Translations under genes and position numbers: made by a program
The notes under the pieces: model-generated
What the model was told of the DNA's origin: nothing
The model's database searches: none
Seen by the model: the letters and a program-made list of their open reading frames with translations, nothing else
Part shown: piece after piece, positions 11,541-18,942 of the stretch
Layout: the number at the start of each line of letters is the position of its first letter
How positions within the stretch are numbered: the stretch's first letter is position 1
NCBI RefSeq assembly: GCF_000023885.1
Contig: NC_013165.1
Span: forward strand, 186,001-250,000
Length of the DNA stretch: 64,000 bases
Direction of reading: 5' to 3'
Origin: Slackia heliotrinireducens DSM 20476
GTDB taxonomy: Bacteria; Actinomycetota; Coriobacteriia; Coriobacteriales; Eggerthellaceae

Positions 11541-12473
11541 ATGAAGAAATGGAAGGTTGCGCTTGCCAGTACCATGGCGGTTGCGCTTATCGCTGCCTTC
11601 GGCCTGTTCGGCTGCTCCGGCGGCACCGAAGAAGCCGAGCAGAGTGCTGAGGAAACGACTGAGGCGACCGAGCCGGCCGCCGAAGAGACTGAAGGCGAAG
11701 CCGAAGAAGCCGTCGAGGCCGAGCCTGTCCAGCTGCAGATTTTTGCGGCAAACTCCCTGGAGAAGTGCCTTCCTGAAGTCCAGGCCCTCTACACCGAGCA
11801 GAATCCGAACGTCACCTTCGCCGACACCCAGTTCAAGTCTTCCGGCGACCTTGTGAGCCAGCTTTCCGGCGGAGCTACTGCTGACCTGTTCATCTCCGCT
11901 TCTTCCGGTAAGATGGACACGGCCGTCGAAGACGGCACCGTTGACGAGGCCACCCGCGTCGACATGTTCCTGAACGACCTGGTCGTGTGTGCCGCCGCCG
12001 ACAGCGACATCACCATCGCGGGTCTTGAGGACCTGGGCACCGACGCCATCGCCAGCTTCGCCATCGGTGAGCCCAATGCTGTGCCCGCCGGCAAGTACGC
12101 CGTTCAGTCCCTCGAGACCGCCGGCCTGTGCACCATCAACACCGACGCCGACGGCGTCATGACCATCGACTGGGACGCCTCCGTTGCCGATAAGGTCAAC
12201 GCCGGCGCCGACAAGGTGGGCACCGTCGCATCTTACGTGAGCGAAGGCCAGGTCGAACTCGGTTTCGTGTACACCTCGGACATCTACCGCTATGACGGCA
12301 TCCAGGCCATCTACACCGTTCCTGCCGATGCCCATTCCGCCATCGTGTACCCCGGCGCCGTTTGCACCACGTCCACCAACGCCGAAGTGGCTCAAGATTT
12401 CTTGAACTTCTGCCTTACCGATCCCGCTGCCCAGGCGATCTTCGCCGAGTACGGCTTCGAGCTGGCCGCATAA
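11541..12473 (+). CDS. modA: Molybdate ABC transporter substrate-binding lipoprotein
   Basis: 310 residues. Lipoprotein signal with lipobox LFGC, Cys25 becoming the lipid-anchored N-terminus, then an acidic Glu/Ala linker (26-65). The type II periplasmic-binding fold follows (LQIFAANSLEKCLPEV..., SSGDLVSQLSGGATADLFISAS, NAVPAGKYAVQSLE), as in ModA. It would capture molybdate or tungstate at the outer face of the membrane and pass it to ModB. AGGAGGG lies 8 bases before the ATG. First gene of modA-modB-modC, with a hairpin terminator or attenuator between it and modB. Confidence 0.93.
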   Translation: MKKWKVALASTMAVALIAAFGLFGCSGGTEEAEQSAEETTEATEPAAEETEGEAEEAVEAEPVQLQIFAANSLEKCLPEVQALYTEQNPNVTFADTQFKSSGDLVSQLSGGATADLFISASSGKMDTAVEDGTVDEATRVDMFLNDLVVCAAADSDITIAGLEDLGTDAIASFAIGEPNAVPAGKYAVQSLETAGLCTINTDADGVMTIDWDASVADKVNAGADKVGTVASYVSEGQVELGFVYTSDIYRYDGIQAIYTVPADAHSAIVYPGAVCTTSTNAEVAQDFLNFCLTDPAAQAIFAEYGFELAA

Positions 12474-12510
12474 CCTCTATCGGTTTTGGTCGATACGGAT
12501 ACGTACTGAA

Positions 12511-12549
12511 AAAGGCGTCGGCTGCGATATGCGCGGCCGACGCCTTCTG
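12511..12549 (+). terminator. Intra-operon terminator/attenuator between modA and modB
   Basis: 9-11-bp stem (AAAGGCGTCGGC at 12511-12522 with GCCGACGCCTT at 12536-12546), followed by TTCTGT. The T run is poor, so partial read-through is expected, giving more ModA than ModBC. Confidence 0.65.
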
Positions 12550-12597
12550 TAATGGGATACAATGCCTGAAGGCACAGCAAGGCCACAGGGGGGACTC

Positions 12598-14019
12598 ATG
12601 GATCGACGCATACGAATACTGATGATCGCATGCGCATGTGCGTTCGCATGCGTCTTTGGTGCCGGTGCGGCCTTTGCAGACGATGCGACGGCGGTCGACG
12701 GACAGGGCAACGCCTTGGAATCGTCCGATGCGGCTGCCGATGCCGACGGGACGGTCGCCGTCTCCGACGGGACGGTCGCCGTCTCCGAAGAGACCGATGC
12801 GGGCATTCTGGATACCTGCGATTTCGGGATGAGCAGCTTCAAGCGTCTGGCTCGCGGCACCAACCGCGGCGTCGACGACGTGTATTACGGGTACCGCTTC
12901 ACCATGGCTGGACAGAATGCCTTCGCCGCAGTGGTCACAGATGCGTACATGATCGTGTACATTCCCGAAGATGTCCTTACTGAACTGGGCAAAGACATAC
13001 ATGATCCCGAGTTCCAAACGGATTTTCTCAGTACGTTGACGGCGCTGGACAAAGCCGCATCCAAGGGCGGTCAGCCCCTTGCCAAGATGTCGTCGACCAC
13101 GTATTTCACGACGTCTGACACGGTTGTCGTGGGCGAATACACCTACCGCTTCGGCATCGAGATCGAAGAGGGTTACTATTACGCCACCTGCACGTTGGAA
13201 GGCTCCGAGGACGGATCCGGCGGCGCGCTGTTCTTCGATACGGGCATCCTGGGCGCGGCCGATTCCACCGTGGTTAAAGAGAAGGCCACGGGATTCGCGG
13301 CGCTGGTGCAGTTCTTCCAGAAGCTGGACTGGTCGCCGCTGTGGGTGTCGTTGCGCACCACCGGCGTGGCCATCGTCGTCATCTTCCTGCTGGGTCTTCT
13401 GGCCGCTTGGGGAACCGTCCGTATGGACGACCGTTTCAAGGGCGTTGTGGACACGGTGTTCACCATCCCCATGGTGCTGCCGCCGACGGTGTGCGGCTTT
13501 CTGTTGCTGCTGCTGTTCGGAACCTCTACCCCTGTTGGGCGCTGGTTTATCGCGCACGGTCTGGACCTGGTGTTCACCTGGCCTGCAGCCGTTATAGCTT
13601 GCATCGTGGTGGGCTTCCCCATGATGTATCGCACGGCCCGCGGTGCCTTCGAGAACCTGGATGCGGCCATGCTGGACGCCGCCCGCACCCTGGGTTGGAG
13701 CGAAACGAAGATCTTCTCGCGGCTCATGCTGCCCTTGGCCTGGCCCTCCATCGCGGCCGGCACCGTGCTCGCCTTCGCTCGCGCGATGGGCGAATTCGGG
13801 TGCACGCTGTTCTTCGCAGGCAATTACGCGGGCGTCACGCAAACCATACCCATCGCCATCTACTTCGACTGGATGGGCGGCAAAACCGATGTGGCCATCT
13901 TCTGGGTCATCGTTGTCATCCTGATTTCGTTTTTGGTGATCCTGTTCATCAATATCTACTCTTCGCGCACGCAGCGCTTCAAGCGCAAGGAGGTGACGGA
14001 CGATGAGCCTGCACATTGA
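12598..14019 (+). CDS. modB: Molybdate ABC permease with an extra N-terminal exported domain
   Basis: 473 residues from the ATG at 12598, chosen for the GGGGGGAC ribosome site; an upstream in-frame ATG at 12562 overlaps a TACAAT -10. Residues 1-27 look like a signal peptide ending AFA-DD. Residues 28-235 form a soluble region unlike normal ModB. Residues about 236-465 are the usual ModB/CysU permease with five to six TM helices and the EAA loop (NLDAAMLDAARTLGW at 353-367) that contacts ModC. A typical ModB is about 225 residues, so the whole N-terminal half is added. A perfect 21-bp tandem duplication is in the linker. The modC start overlaps its end. Confidence 0.9.
   Translation: MDRRIRILMIACACAFACVFGAGAAFADDATAVDGQGNALESSDAAADADGTVAVSDGTVAVSEETDAGILDTCDFGMSSFKRLARGTNRGVDDVYYGYRFTMAGQNAFAAVVTDAYMIVYIPEDVLTELGKDIHDPEFQTDFLSTLTALDKAASKGGQPLAKMSSTTYFTTSDTVVVGEYTYRFGIEIEEGYYYATCTLEGSEDGSGGALFFDTGILGAADSTVVKEKATGFAALVQFFQKLDWSPLWVSLRTTGVAIVVIFLLGLLAAWGTVRMDDRFKGVVDTVFTIPMVLPPTVCGFLLLLLFGTSTPVGRWFIAHGLDLVFTWPAAVIACIVVGFPMMYRTARGAFENLDAAMLDAARTLGWSETKIFSRLMLPLAWPSIAAGTVLAFARAMGEFGCTLFFAGNYAGVTQTIPIAIYFDWMGGKTDVAIFWVIVVILISFLVILFINIYSSRTQRFKRKEVTDDEPAH
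12745..12786 (+). repeat. Perfect 21-bp tandem duplication in modB
   Basis: Two identical 21-bp copies (12745-12765 and 12766-12786) encode DGTVAVS twice in the linker after the signal peptide. Being identical at every base, the duplication is recent or recently homogenised. Confidence 0.95.
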
Positions 14020-15118
14020 TATCAAGAAGAAGCTTGCGCAGTTCACGTTGGAGGTGGCCTTCGACGCCGAAGCCGAGACCATCGGTTTTTTAGGTGCCAG
14101 CGGCTGCGGTAAATCCATGACGCTGCGCTGCATCGCAGGTGTCGAAACACCTGATGAGGGTGTCATCGTAGTGAACGGCAAAACGTATTACGACTCGTCT
14201 GCCCGCATCAACCTGTCAGCCCAGAAGCGCAAGACGGCGCTGCTGTTCCAGAACTTTCAGCTGTTCCCTAACCTGACGGTGGAGAAGAACATCGCCGCCG
14301 GCATCGACCGGTCCGTGTCCGCCGCCGACCGCAAGGCCATGATCGAACAACAGCTGGAGCGGTTCTCCTTGGAAGGCATGGGCAAGCGCTACCCGTTCAA
14401 TCTGTCCGGCGGCCAGCAGCAGCGCGTGGCGTTGGCCCGCATGCTTGCAGCGCAGCCCGACATCCTTATGCTGGACGAGCCCTTCTCGGCGTTGGATTCG
14501 CACCTCAAAAGCGAGCTCGAGCAGAACCTGTTGGGCCTATTCGAAAGCTACGAGGGAACCATCCTCTACGTCAGCCACGACATCGACGAGGCGTTCCGTT
14601 TCTGCGATCGCATTGCCGTGGTTGAAGACGGCCACATCAACGAGCTCTCGCCAAAGCAGGATATCGTCGACCGCCCGCAGTCCTTGGCGACCATCAAACT
14701 GTCGGGGTGCAAGAACACGACGCAGGCCCAGAAGGTCGACGACCACATGGTGCATCTGCCCGTGTGGGGCATCGACGTTATGTGCGATAGCGTCGTGCCT
14801 GATGACGTCAAGTATTTCGGGGTGCGCGCCTTCATGTTGCAGCGGGTTGACGGACCCGGCCCGAACACGTACCGCGTGCGGGCCGACCGCGTGAGCGACT
14901 CCCGGTTCGAGCGCACGGTGATGGTCACGTTCTTGGACGGGTGCGGCGCGAACGTTTCGCTGGAGGAGGCGTCCCGCGAAGAGACAGGCCAGTTCTCCCG
15001 TACGCACATGCAGTGGAAAGTCGACAAGCTGGCTATGGACGGCAATTCCATTCCCGACCGCGGCGACGAGTTTTACATTCGGATACCGACTGAAAAAACG
15101 TATGTGACAACTCGTTAA
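14003..15118 (+). CDS. modC: Molybdate ABC transporter ATP-binding protein
   Basis: 371 residues. Walker A GASGCGKS at 31-38, signature LSGGQQQR at 134-141, Walker B ILMLDEP at 154-160, and the H-loop YVSHD. Residues about 240-371 form a C-terminal extension in the TOBE position of ModC/CysA proteins; in E. coli ModC this region can bind oxyanion and inhibit transport. The C-terminal half is divergent, so I cannot see a clean Mop motif. Its start overlaps modB by 17 bp, which implies translational coupling. It powers molybdate import through ModB. Confidence 0.92.
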   Translation: MSLHIDIKKKLAQFTLEVAFDAEAETIGFLGASGCGKSMTLRCIAGVETPDEGVIVVNGKTYYDSSARINLSAQKRKTALLFQNFQLFPNLTVEKNIAAGIDRSVSAADRKAMIEQQLERFSLEGMGKRYPFNLSGGQQQRVALARMLAAQPDILMLDEPFSALDSHLKSELEQNLLGLFESYEGTILYVSHDIDEAFRFCDRIAVVEDGHINELSPKQDIVDRPQSLATIKLSGCKNTTQAQKVDDHMVHLPVWGIDVMCDSVVPDDVKYFGVRAFMLQRVDGPGPNTYRVRADRVSDSRFERTVMVTFLDGCGANVSLEEASREETGQFSRTHMQWKVDKLAMDGNSIPDRGDEFYIRIPTEKTYVTTR

Positions 15119-15160
15119 GAGTGAGGTAGCATAGTACCCCAACAAGAATAATAGGACGCT

Positions 15161-15187
15161 GCAACGGAAACGCGAGATTTCCGTTGC
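15161..15187 (+). promoter_or_regulatory. 10-bp hairpin in the moaA leader
   Basis: GCAACGGAAA (15161-15170) pairs perfectly with TTTCCGTTGC (15178-15187), 16 nt before the ribosome site. There is no T run, so it is not an ordinary terminator; it could be an operator or an RNA control element. Confidence 0.45.
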
Positions 15188-15215
15188 GCGCCTTGAAATA
15201 GTCGGGAGGGTACAC

Positions 15216-16217
15216 GTGAAGGATTCGCACGGGCGAGTCATAGACTACCTGCGGATATCGCTGACGGATCGCTGCAACCTGCGGTGCCGCTACTGCATGC
15301 CCGAAGAGGGCGTGTCCGCACTTTCCCACGAAGACATTCTGTCGCTGGAAGAAATCGAGCGCATCATCCGCGTGGCTGCGGGCATGGGCATTTCCCGCTT
15401 ACGCTTGACCGGAGGCGAGCCGCTGGTGCGCAAAGGCATCGCAGGTCTGATCAAGGAGGCCATGCGCACGCCAGGCATCGAGAGCGTTGCGTTGACCACC
15501 AACGGCATCTTGCTGCCGAAGATGGCCGCCGAGCTGAAGGAGGCAGGGCTTTCCCGCGTGAACATCTCCTTGGACACGCTGGACGAAGAGCAGTTCCACT
15601 ACATCACCCGCAGAGGGCATGTGGCCGACGTCATGGCGGGTATTGACGCTGCCCTGGAGGCCGGCTTCAATCCGGTGAAGATCAACGCCGTGGTGGTGCG
15701 CAGCCTCAACCAGGACCTGTACGAATTTGCCCGCATGTCGGTGGACCGTCCGCTGCACATGCGTTTCATCGAGTACATGCCGGTGGGCGAAAGCGCCGGC
15801 TACGACGGCACCGGCTGGGGGCCGCAGGACGTGGTGTCCTGTGACGAGGTGATGGAGACCATCAACGCGCGCTGCCGCGAAGAGGGCATTCCCGAGCTGA
15901 AGCCGGCGTCCAAGCACACGCCGACGGGCTGGGGTCCCGCCCGCTACTACGAGTTCGAAGGGGCCAAGGGAACCGTCGGGTTCATTTCTCCCTTGTCGCG
16001 CCACTTCTGCAGCGAGTGCAACCGCCTGCGCATGACGGCCGACGGCAAGATTCGCCCATGCCTGTTCAGCGACGAGGAGCTGGATGTTCGTGCAGCCGTT
16101 CGCGAAGGGACCGACGAGGATATCCGCAACGTGTTCCTGGCGGCTTTGGGCATGAAGCCCGACGAGCACCACGACAAGATCGGCACCGAACGCAAGATGA
16201 GCCAAATTGGAGGCTAA
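15216..16217 (+). CDS. moaA: GTP 3',8-cyclase, molybdenum cofactor step 1
   Basis: 333-residue radical SAM enzyme. The N-terminal [4Fe-4S] cluster cysteines are in CNLRCRYC (Cys20, Cys24, Cys27), followed by the glycine-rich TGGEPLVR. The second, C-terminal cluster that binds GTP uses Cys265, Cys268 and Cys282 (CSECNRLR...RPC). It converts GTP to 3',8-cyclo-GTP, the substrate of MoaC. GTG start with GGGAGGG 7 bases upstream. The MoaA C-terminus is usually GG; here the end is QIGG, matching. It is followed by moaC after one base, so moaA-moaC form one operon. Confidence 0.96.
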   Translation: MKDSHGRVIDYLRISLTDRCNLRCRYCMPEEGVSALSHEDILSLEEIERIIRVAAGMGISRLRLTGGEPLVRKGIAGLIKEAMRTPGIESVALTTNGILLPKMAAELKEAGLSRVNISLDTLDEEQFHYITRRGHVADVMAGIDAALEAGFNPVKINAVVVRSLNQDLYEFARMSVDRPLHMRFIEYMPVGESAGYDGTGWGPQDVVSCDEVMETINARCREEGIPELKPASKHTPTGWGPARYYEFEGAKGTVGFISPLSRHFCSECNRLRMTADGKIRPCLFSDEELDVRAAVREGTDEDIRNVFLAALGMKPDEHHDKIGTERKMSQIGG

Positions 16218-16218
16218 C

Positions 16219-16719
16219 ATGGCAGAGCAGCAGCTGACCCATATCGACGAGAACGGCGACGTGCGCATGGTGGACGTGTCCGACAAGGACATCACCAAGC
16301 GCGTGGCGGTCGCCGAAGGTTTTATCGCCATGCAGCCGGAGACCCTGGAGCTCATCACCAGCGGCCATGCCGCCAAGGGCGACGTGCTGGCCTGCGCCCG
16401 CGTGGCCGGCGTGATGGCCGCCAAGAAGACGAGCGACCTCATTCCCATGTGCCACCCGCTGCCCATCACCAAGGCCAAAGTGGATTGCACGCCCGTGCGC
16501 GAAGGGGAGCGCGAAGACGGCCTGGTCGGTATCCATGTGACCACCACCTGCGGCGTTACCGGCAAGACCGGCATCGAGATGGAGGCCCTGACCGCCGCCA
16601 GCATCGCATGCTTGACGGTGTACGACATGTGCAAGGCCGTGGACCGCGGCATGGAGATCATGGACGTGCGTCTGCTGAAGAAGGACGGCGGCAAGACCGG
16701 GTTGTGGGAGAGGAAGTAA
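16219..16719 (+). CDS. moaC: Cyclic pyranopterin monophosphate synthase
   Basis: 166 residues from the ATG at 16219, chosen because GGAGG sits 7 bases upstream, inside the moaA end; an in-frame ATG at 16207 would overlap moaA and lacks a site. Family motifs are clear: [13 protein letters not shown], the catalytic region [22 protein letters not shown], and the terminal KKDGGKTG. It turns 3',8-cyclo-GTP into cPMP. MoaD, MoaE and MoeB, needed for the next step, are not in this window. Downstream, a hairpin element and the IS interrupt what was probably a direct moaC-mogA convergent junction. Confidence 0.96.
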   Translation: MAEQQLTHIDENGDVRMVDVSDKDITKRVAVAEGFIAMQPETLELITSGHAAKGDVLACARVAGVMAAKKTSDLIPMCHPLPITKAKVDCTPVREGEREDGLVGIHVTTTCGVTGKTGIEMEALTAASIACLTVYDMCKAVDRGMEIMDVRLLKKDGGKTGLWERK

Positions 16720-16733
16720 TCCGTCTCCTGCGG

Positions 16734-16840
16734 GCACGAGGGCGGTCGCCCTCGTGCTCAAACAGTCCTGAGCTCGCGCGAACAGCCCACCGGGCTGTTC
16801 GGCTCGTGCGGAACTGCGCGCGAAGGCGCCGCCCTCGTGC
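16734..16840 (+). repeat. Nested-hairpin intergenic element, copy A
   Basis: Outer stem GCACGAGGGCGG (16734-16745) with CCGCCCTCGTGC (16829-16840). Conserved box 1 is GTGCTCAAACAGTCCTG (16754-16770). The inner 10-bp stem is CGAACAGCCC/GGGCTGTTCG (16779-16788/16792-16801, 3-nt loop). Conserved box 2 is TCGTGCGGAACTGCGCGC (16804-16821). The left outer arm can also pair locally with 16747-16757. Same layout as copies at 35316, 52568 and 58551. Confidence 0.85.
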
Positions 16841-16993
16841 GCCGGCGTCTTTCCCGGCTGCAGCGTCATACAGAGGCGTCCGATATGCCGCAATGCGGCG
16901 TCCTATGAAAGAAAACGGGGCATCGACCTTGAACTGCACCCCGGAACTTGGACTCAAGAATAAAAGTTCGAGTTCCGGAGGTGCAGTATCTTT

Positions 16994-17497
16994 ATGGGCA
17001 GACACGACGTAGAAGTTCGCAAGAAAGCGACCGAGCTGATCGATTCGGGGTATGGCAAGATTGCCCTTGCCAGGGAGCTTGCAATATCGGTCAGCATCGC
17101 CGAACATTGGATCCACGCATACAAGGCCATCGGCAAGGAGGTCTTTCTAGGCATGGGGTCCAAGCATAGAACCTACGATCAGGAAACGAAGCTGGCGGCG
17201 GTCCTCGACTTCCTCGAGGGAGGGCTGACGAAGCAGGAGGCCATGGCCAAGCACGCGATAGCAAGCCTGACCGCCTTCGAGCGCTGGGTAAAAGCGTACC
17301 GGGAGGGCGGCCCCGAGGCTCTCGCGCCCAAGCCCAAGGGGCGCCCGCGCAAGTCCGACGGCGAGGCGGGCCTGCCCCCGACCCGCGAGCGGGAGCTCGA
17401 GGCGGAGAACCGGAGGCTCAGGGCCGAGGTGGCGTACCTAAAAAAATTGAGAGCCCTGGAGGCGGCAAAGCGAGCGCCTGGGAGAAATGCCAGGTGA
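16994..17497 (+). CDS. IS3-family OrfA, DNA-binding subunit
   Basis: 167 residues. Two helix-turn-helix regions, about 8-50 (ATELIDSGYGKIALARELAISVSIAEHWI) and 60-110, followed by a Pro/Arg hinge (KPKGRPRK) and a leucine-zipper-like helix (ERELEAENRRLRAEVAYLKKL) as in IS150-type OrfA. It would bind the IS ends and pair with OrfB. A GGAGG lies 12 bases before ATG. Near the end, the heptamer A-AAA-AAA (17440-17446) is in the right phase for -1 frameshifting into OrfB. Confidence 0.9.
   Translation: MGRHDVEVRKKATELIDSGYGKIALARELAISVSIAEHWIHAYKAIGKEVFLGMGSKHRTYDQETKLAAVLDFLEGGLTKQEAMAKHAIASLTAFERWVKAYREGGPEALAPKPKGRPRKSDGEAGLPPTRERELEAENRRLRAEVAYLKKLRALEAAKRAPGRNAR
17440..17446 (+). promoter_or_regulatory. 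Programmed -1 frameshift slippery site
   Basis: A_AAA_AAA in the OrfA frame (codons 17441-17443 and 17444-17446). The -1 frame beyond it runs through KKIESPGGGKASAWEK into OrfB with no stop, giving the fused OrfAB transposase. Confidence 0.8.
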
Positions 17498-18351
17498 TCA
17501 GGGAGCTTTCAGGGCAAGGGCATGCGCTCAAGGACCTCCTGGCCGCGTCGGGCGTCCCGGCGTCGACCTACCACTACAACAAGCTGAGGCCTGCGAAGCC
17601 GCCCACGAGGCCGGAGCTCTGGGGCAAGGCCGTCGAGATCTTCTCCCGCTCGCCCAACGGCTGCGGCCACCGTCAGATAGCGATGTGCCTGCGCGCCGAG
17701 GAGGGGGCCGTCATCGCCGACAAGACGGTGCTCAAGATGATGCGCGAGATCGGCATCAGGTGCGGCATACGCCGCGAGACCGACTACCATAAGTACAACT
17801 CCTACAGAGGCGTCGTGGGCAAGACCTTCGAGAACGTGCTGGGGCGCGACTTCTCGGCGGACGGTCCGTGGCAGAAGCTGGGGACGGACGTGACCGAGTT
17901 CAAGCAAGGCTGGGGGAAGGCGTACTTCGCGCCCGTCTACGACTTCGGGAGCAAGGAGATAGCCGCCTGGTCGATATCGCGGCATCCGGACCTGGCGCAG
18001 CAGGATGAGATGCTCGACATGCTTATCCCGAAGATGCCCGAGGGCGCGCATCCGATCATGCAATCGGACATGGGATGGCAGTACCAGCACGACAGATATT
18101 GCGGGAGGCTCGAGAAGGCGGGTATCGTGCAGAGCATGTCGAGGAAGGGCAACTGCATCGACAACGGCGCGACAGAGCAGGTGTTCGGTCACGTCAAGGA
18201 CGAGTTCTTCCGAGGAAGAGAATTCCCCGACTTCGACACGTTCAAGAGGGAGCTGGAGGATTATATCGCCTACTGGAACACCCAGAGGAGACAGGTTAAG
18301 CTAAAGGGACTGACTCCGGAGGAGTTCCGGAACCAGTCCCTGGTGGCTTAG
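17494..18351 (+). CDS. IS3-family OrfB, DDE transposase catalytic part
   Basis: 285 residues from a GTG at 17494, but probably made mainly as an OrfAB fusion by -1 frameshifting. HTH_21-type region at about 50-95 (GCGHRQIAMCLRAEEG), then the rve integrase core with the catalytic triad Asp (GTDVTEF), Asp (QSDMGWQYQ) and Glu (DNGATEQVFGHVKDEFF). The end matches the family (YIAYWNTQRRQVKLKGLTPEEFR). No internal stop or deletion. Confidence 0.92.
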   Translation: MIRELSGQGHALKDLLAASGVPASTYHYNKLRPAKPPTRPELWGKAVEIFSRSPNGCGHRQIAMCLRAEEGAVIADKTVLKMMREIGIRCGIRRETDYHKYNSYRGVVGKTFENVLGRDFSADGPWQKLGTDVTEFKQGWGKAYFAPVYDFGSKEIAAWSISRHPDLAQQDEMLDMLIPKMPEGAHPIMQSDMGWQYQHDRYCGRLEKAGIVQSMSRKGNCIDNGATEQVFGHVKDEFFRGREFPDFDTFKRELEDYIAYWNTQRRQVKLKGLTPEEFRNQSLVA

Positions 18352-18435
18352 CCCATTATTTATCACGTCCAAGTTTTGGGACGCAGTTCACCTTGAACTG
18401 CGTCGATGCCCCGTTCGGTGCGTATGGCGAAGGGA

Positions 18436-18942
18436 TCAGTGGCCGCCACCGGCCATCATGCTGACGGCGTGGGCCAAGGCGCCCTCGATGCCGGCCCAGT
18501 TCTCGCGGGCGGCTTTCTCGCTGCCGGGCAGGTTGATGACGAGCGTCCTGCCTCGCTGGGCGGCGATTGCGCGGGACAGCATGGCACGGTTCGTGAACTG
18601 CATGCTGTAGGCGCGCATGGCCTCGGCAATGCCGGGGACCTCGCGGTCGCATACGTCGCGGGTGGCCTCGGGGGTCACGTCGCGCAGCGACAATCCGCTT
18701 CCGCCGCAGGTCAGAACGATGTCGACTTCGTCCATGTCGGCCAGACGGGCAATTTCCGCAGCGATGACCGGGCGATCGTCGGTCACGACGACGCGCTCGA
18801 TGCAGCTCCAGCCCTTGGCGGCGATGAGCTCCTCCAGAGCAGCGCCTGCGGTGTCTTCTTTCTTCGAGCGGGTGTCGGAGCAGGTGATGATGGCGAAAAC
18901 CGGCTTGGGGTCTTCGTGATGGTGGTGATGGTGCTCGGTCAT
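18436..18942 (-). CDS. mogA: Molybdopterin adenylyltransferase (MogA/MoaB) with native His6 run
   Basis: 168 residues. The MoCF-binding fold is clear: FAIITCSDTRSKKEDTAG at 16-33, ADMDEVDIVLTCGGSGLSLRDVTPEAT at about 68-93, and NLPGSEKAARE near 138. It adenylates molybdopterin before MoeA inserts molybdenum. The protein begins MTEHHHHHHEDPKP: six consecutive histidines not expected for the catalytic fold, a possible metal-binding tail. The start codon overlaps the moeA stop in TAATG, with GAGGAGG upstream inside moeA, so the two are translationally coupled. The IS-split hairpin lies downstream. Confidence 0.93.
   Translation of the reverse strand: MTEHHHHHHEDPKPVFAIITCSDTRSKKEDTAGAALEELIAAKGWSCIERVVVTDDRPVIAAEIARLADMDEVDIVLTCGGSGLSLRDVTPEATRDVCDREVPGIAEAMRAYSMQFTNRAMLSRAIAAQRGRTLVINLPGSEKAARENWAGIEGALAHAVSMMAGGGH

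Larger units (their letters stand above)
16930..18390 (+). mobile_element. Insertion sequence, IS3 family (IS150-like), intact
   Basis: 1461 bp. Imperfect 24-bp terminal inverted repeats start TGAACTGC at each end (16930-16953 and complement of 18367-18390, about 19 of 24 matching), with IS3-type TG...CA termini. It is flanked by a 3-bp direct repeat CCT (16927-16929 and 18391-18393). It carries orfA and orfB in the -1 relation with an A7 slippery run. Both frames are intact, so it may be active. Confidence 0.92.
16914..18415. terminator. Bidirectional hairpin between moaC and mogA, split by the IS
   Basis: AACGGGGCATCGAC (16914-16927) and GTCGATGCCCCGTT (18402-18415) are perfect 14-bp reverse complements lying on either side of the insertion. 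With the IS and one CCT copy removed they form a stem with a 10-base loop CTTGAACTGC, typical of a shared terminator between convergent genes. Confidence 0.75.

Noticed and set aside
16730-16757. Simple terminator for moaC at GCACGAGGGCG/CGCCCTCGTGC
   Set aside because: No T run and a 2-nt loop if taken alone; it is better explained as the outer arm of repeat copy A, though it may still slow transcription.
18920-18942. His6 run as vector or assembly contamination
   Set aside because: It is embedded in a normal moeA-mogA overlap with the native ribosome site and no vector sequence.
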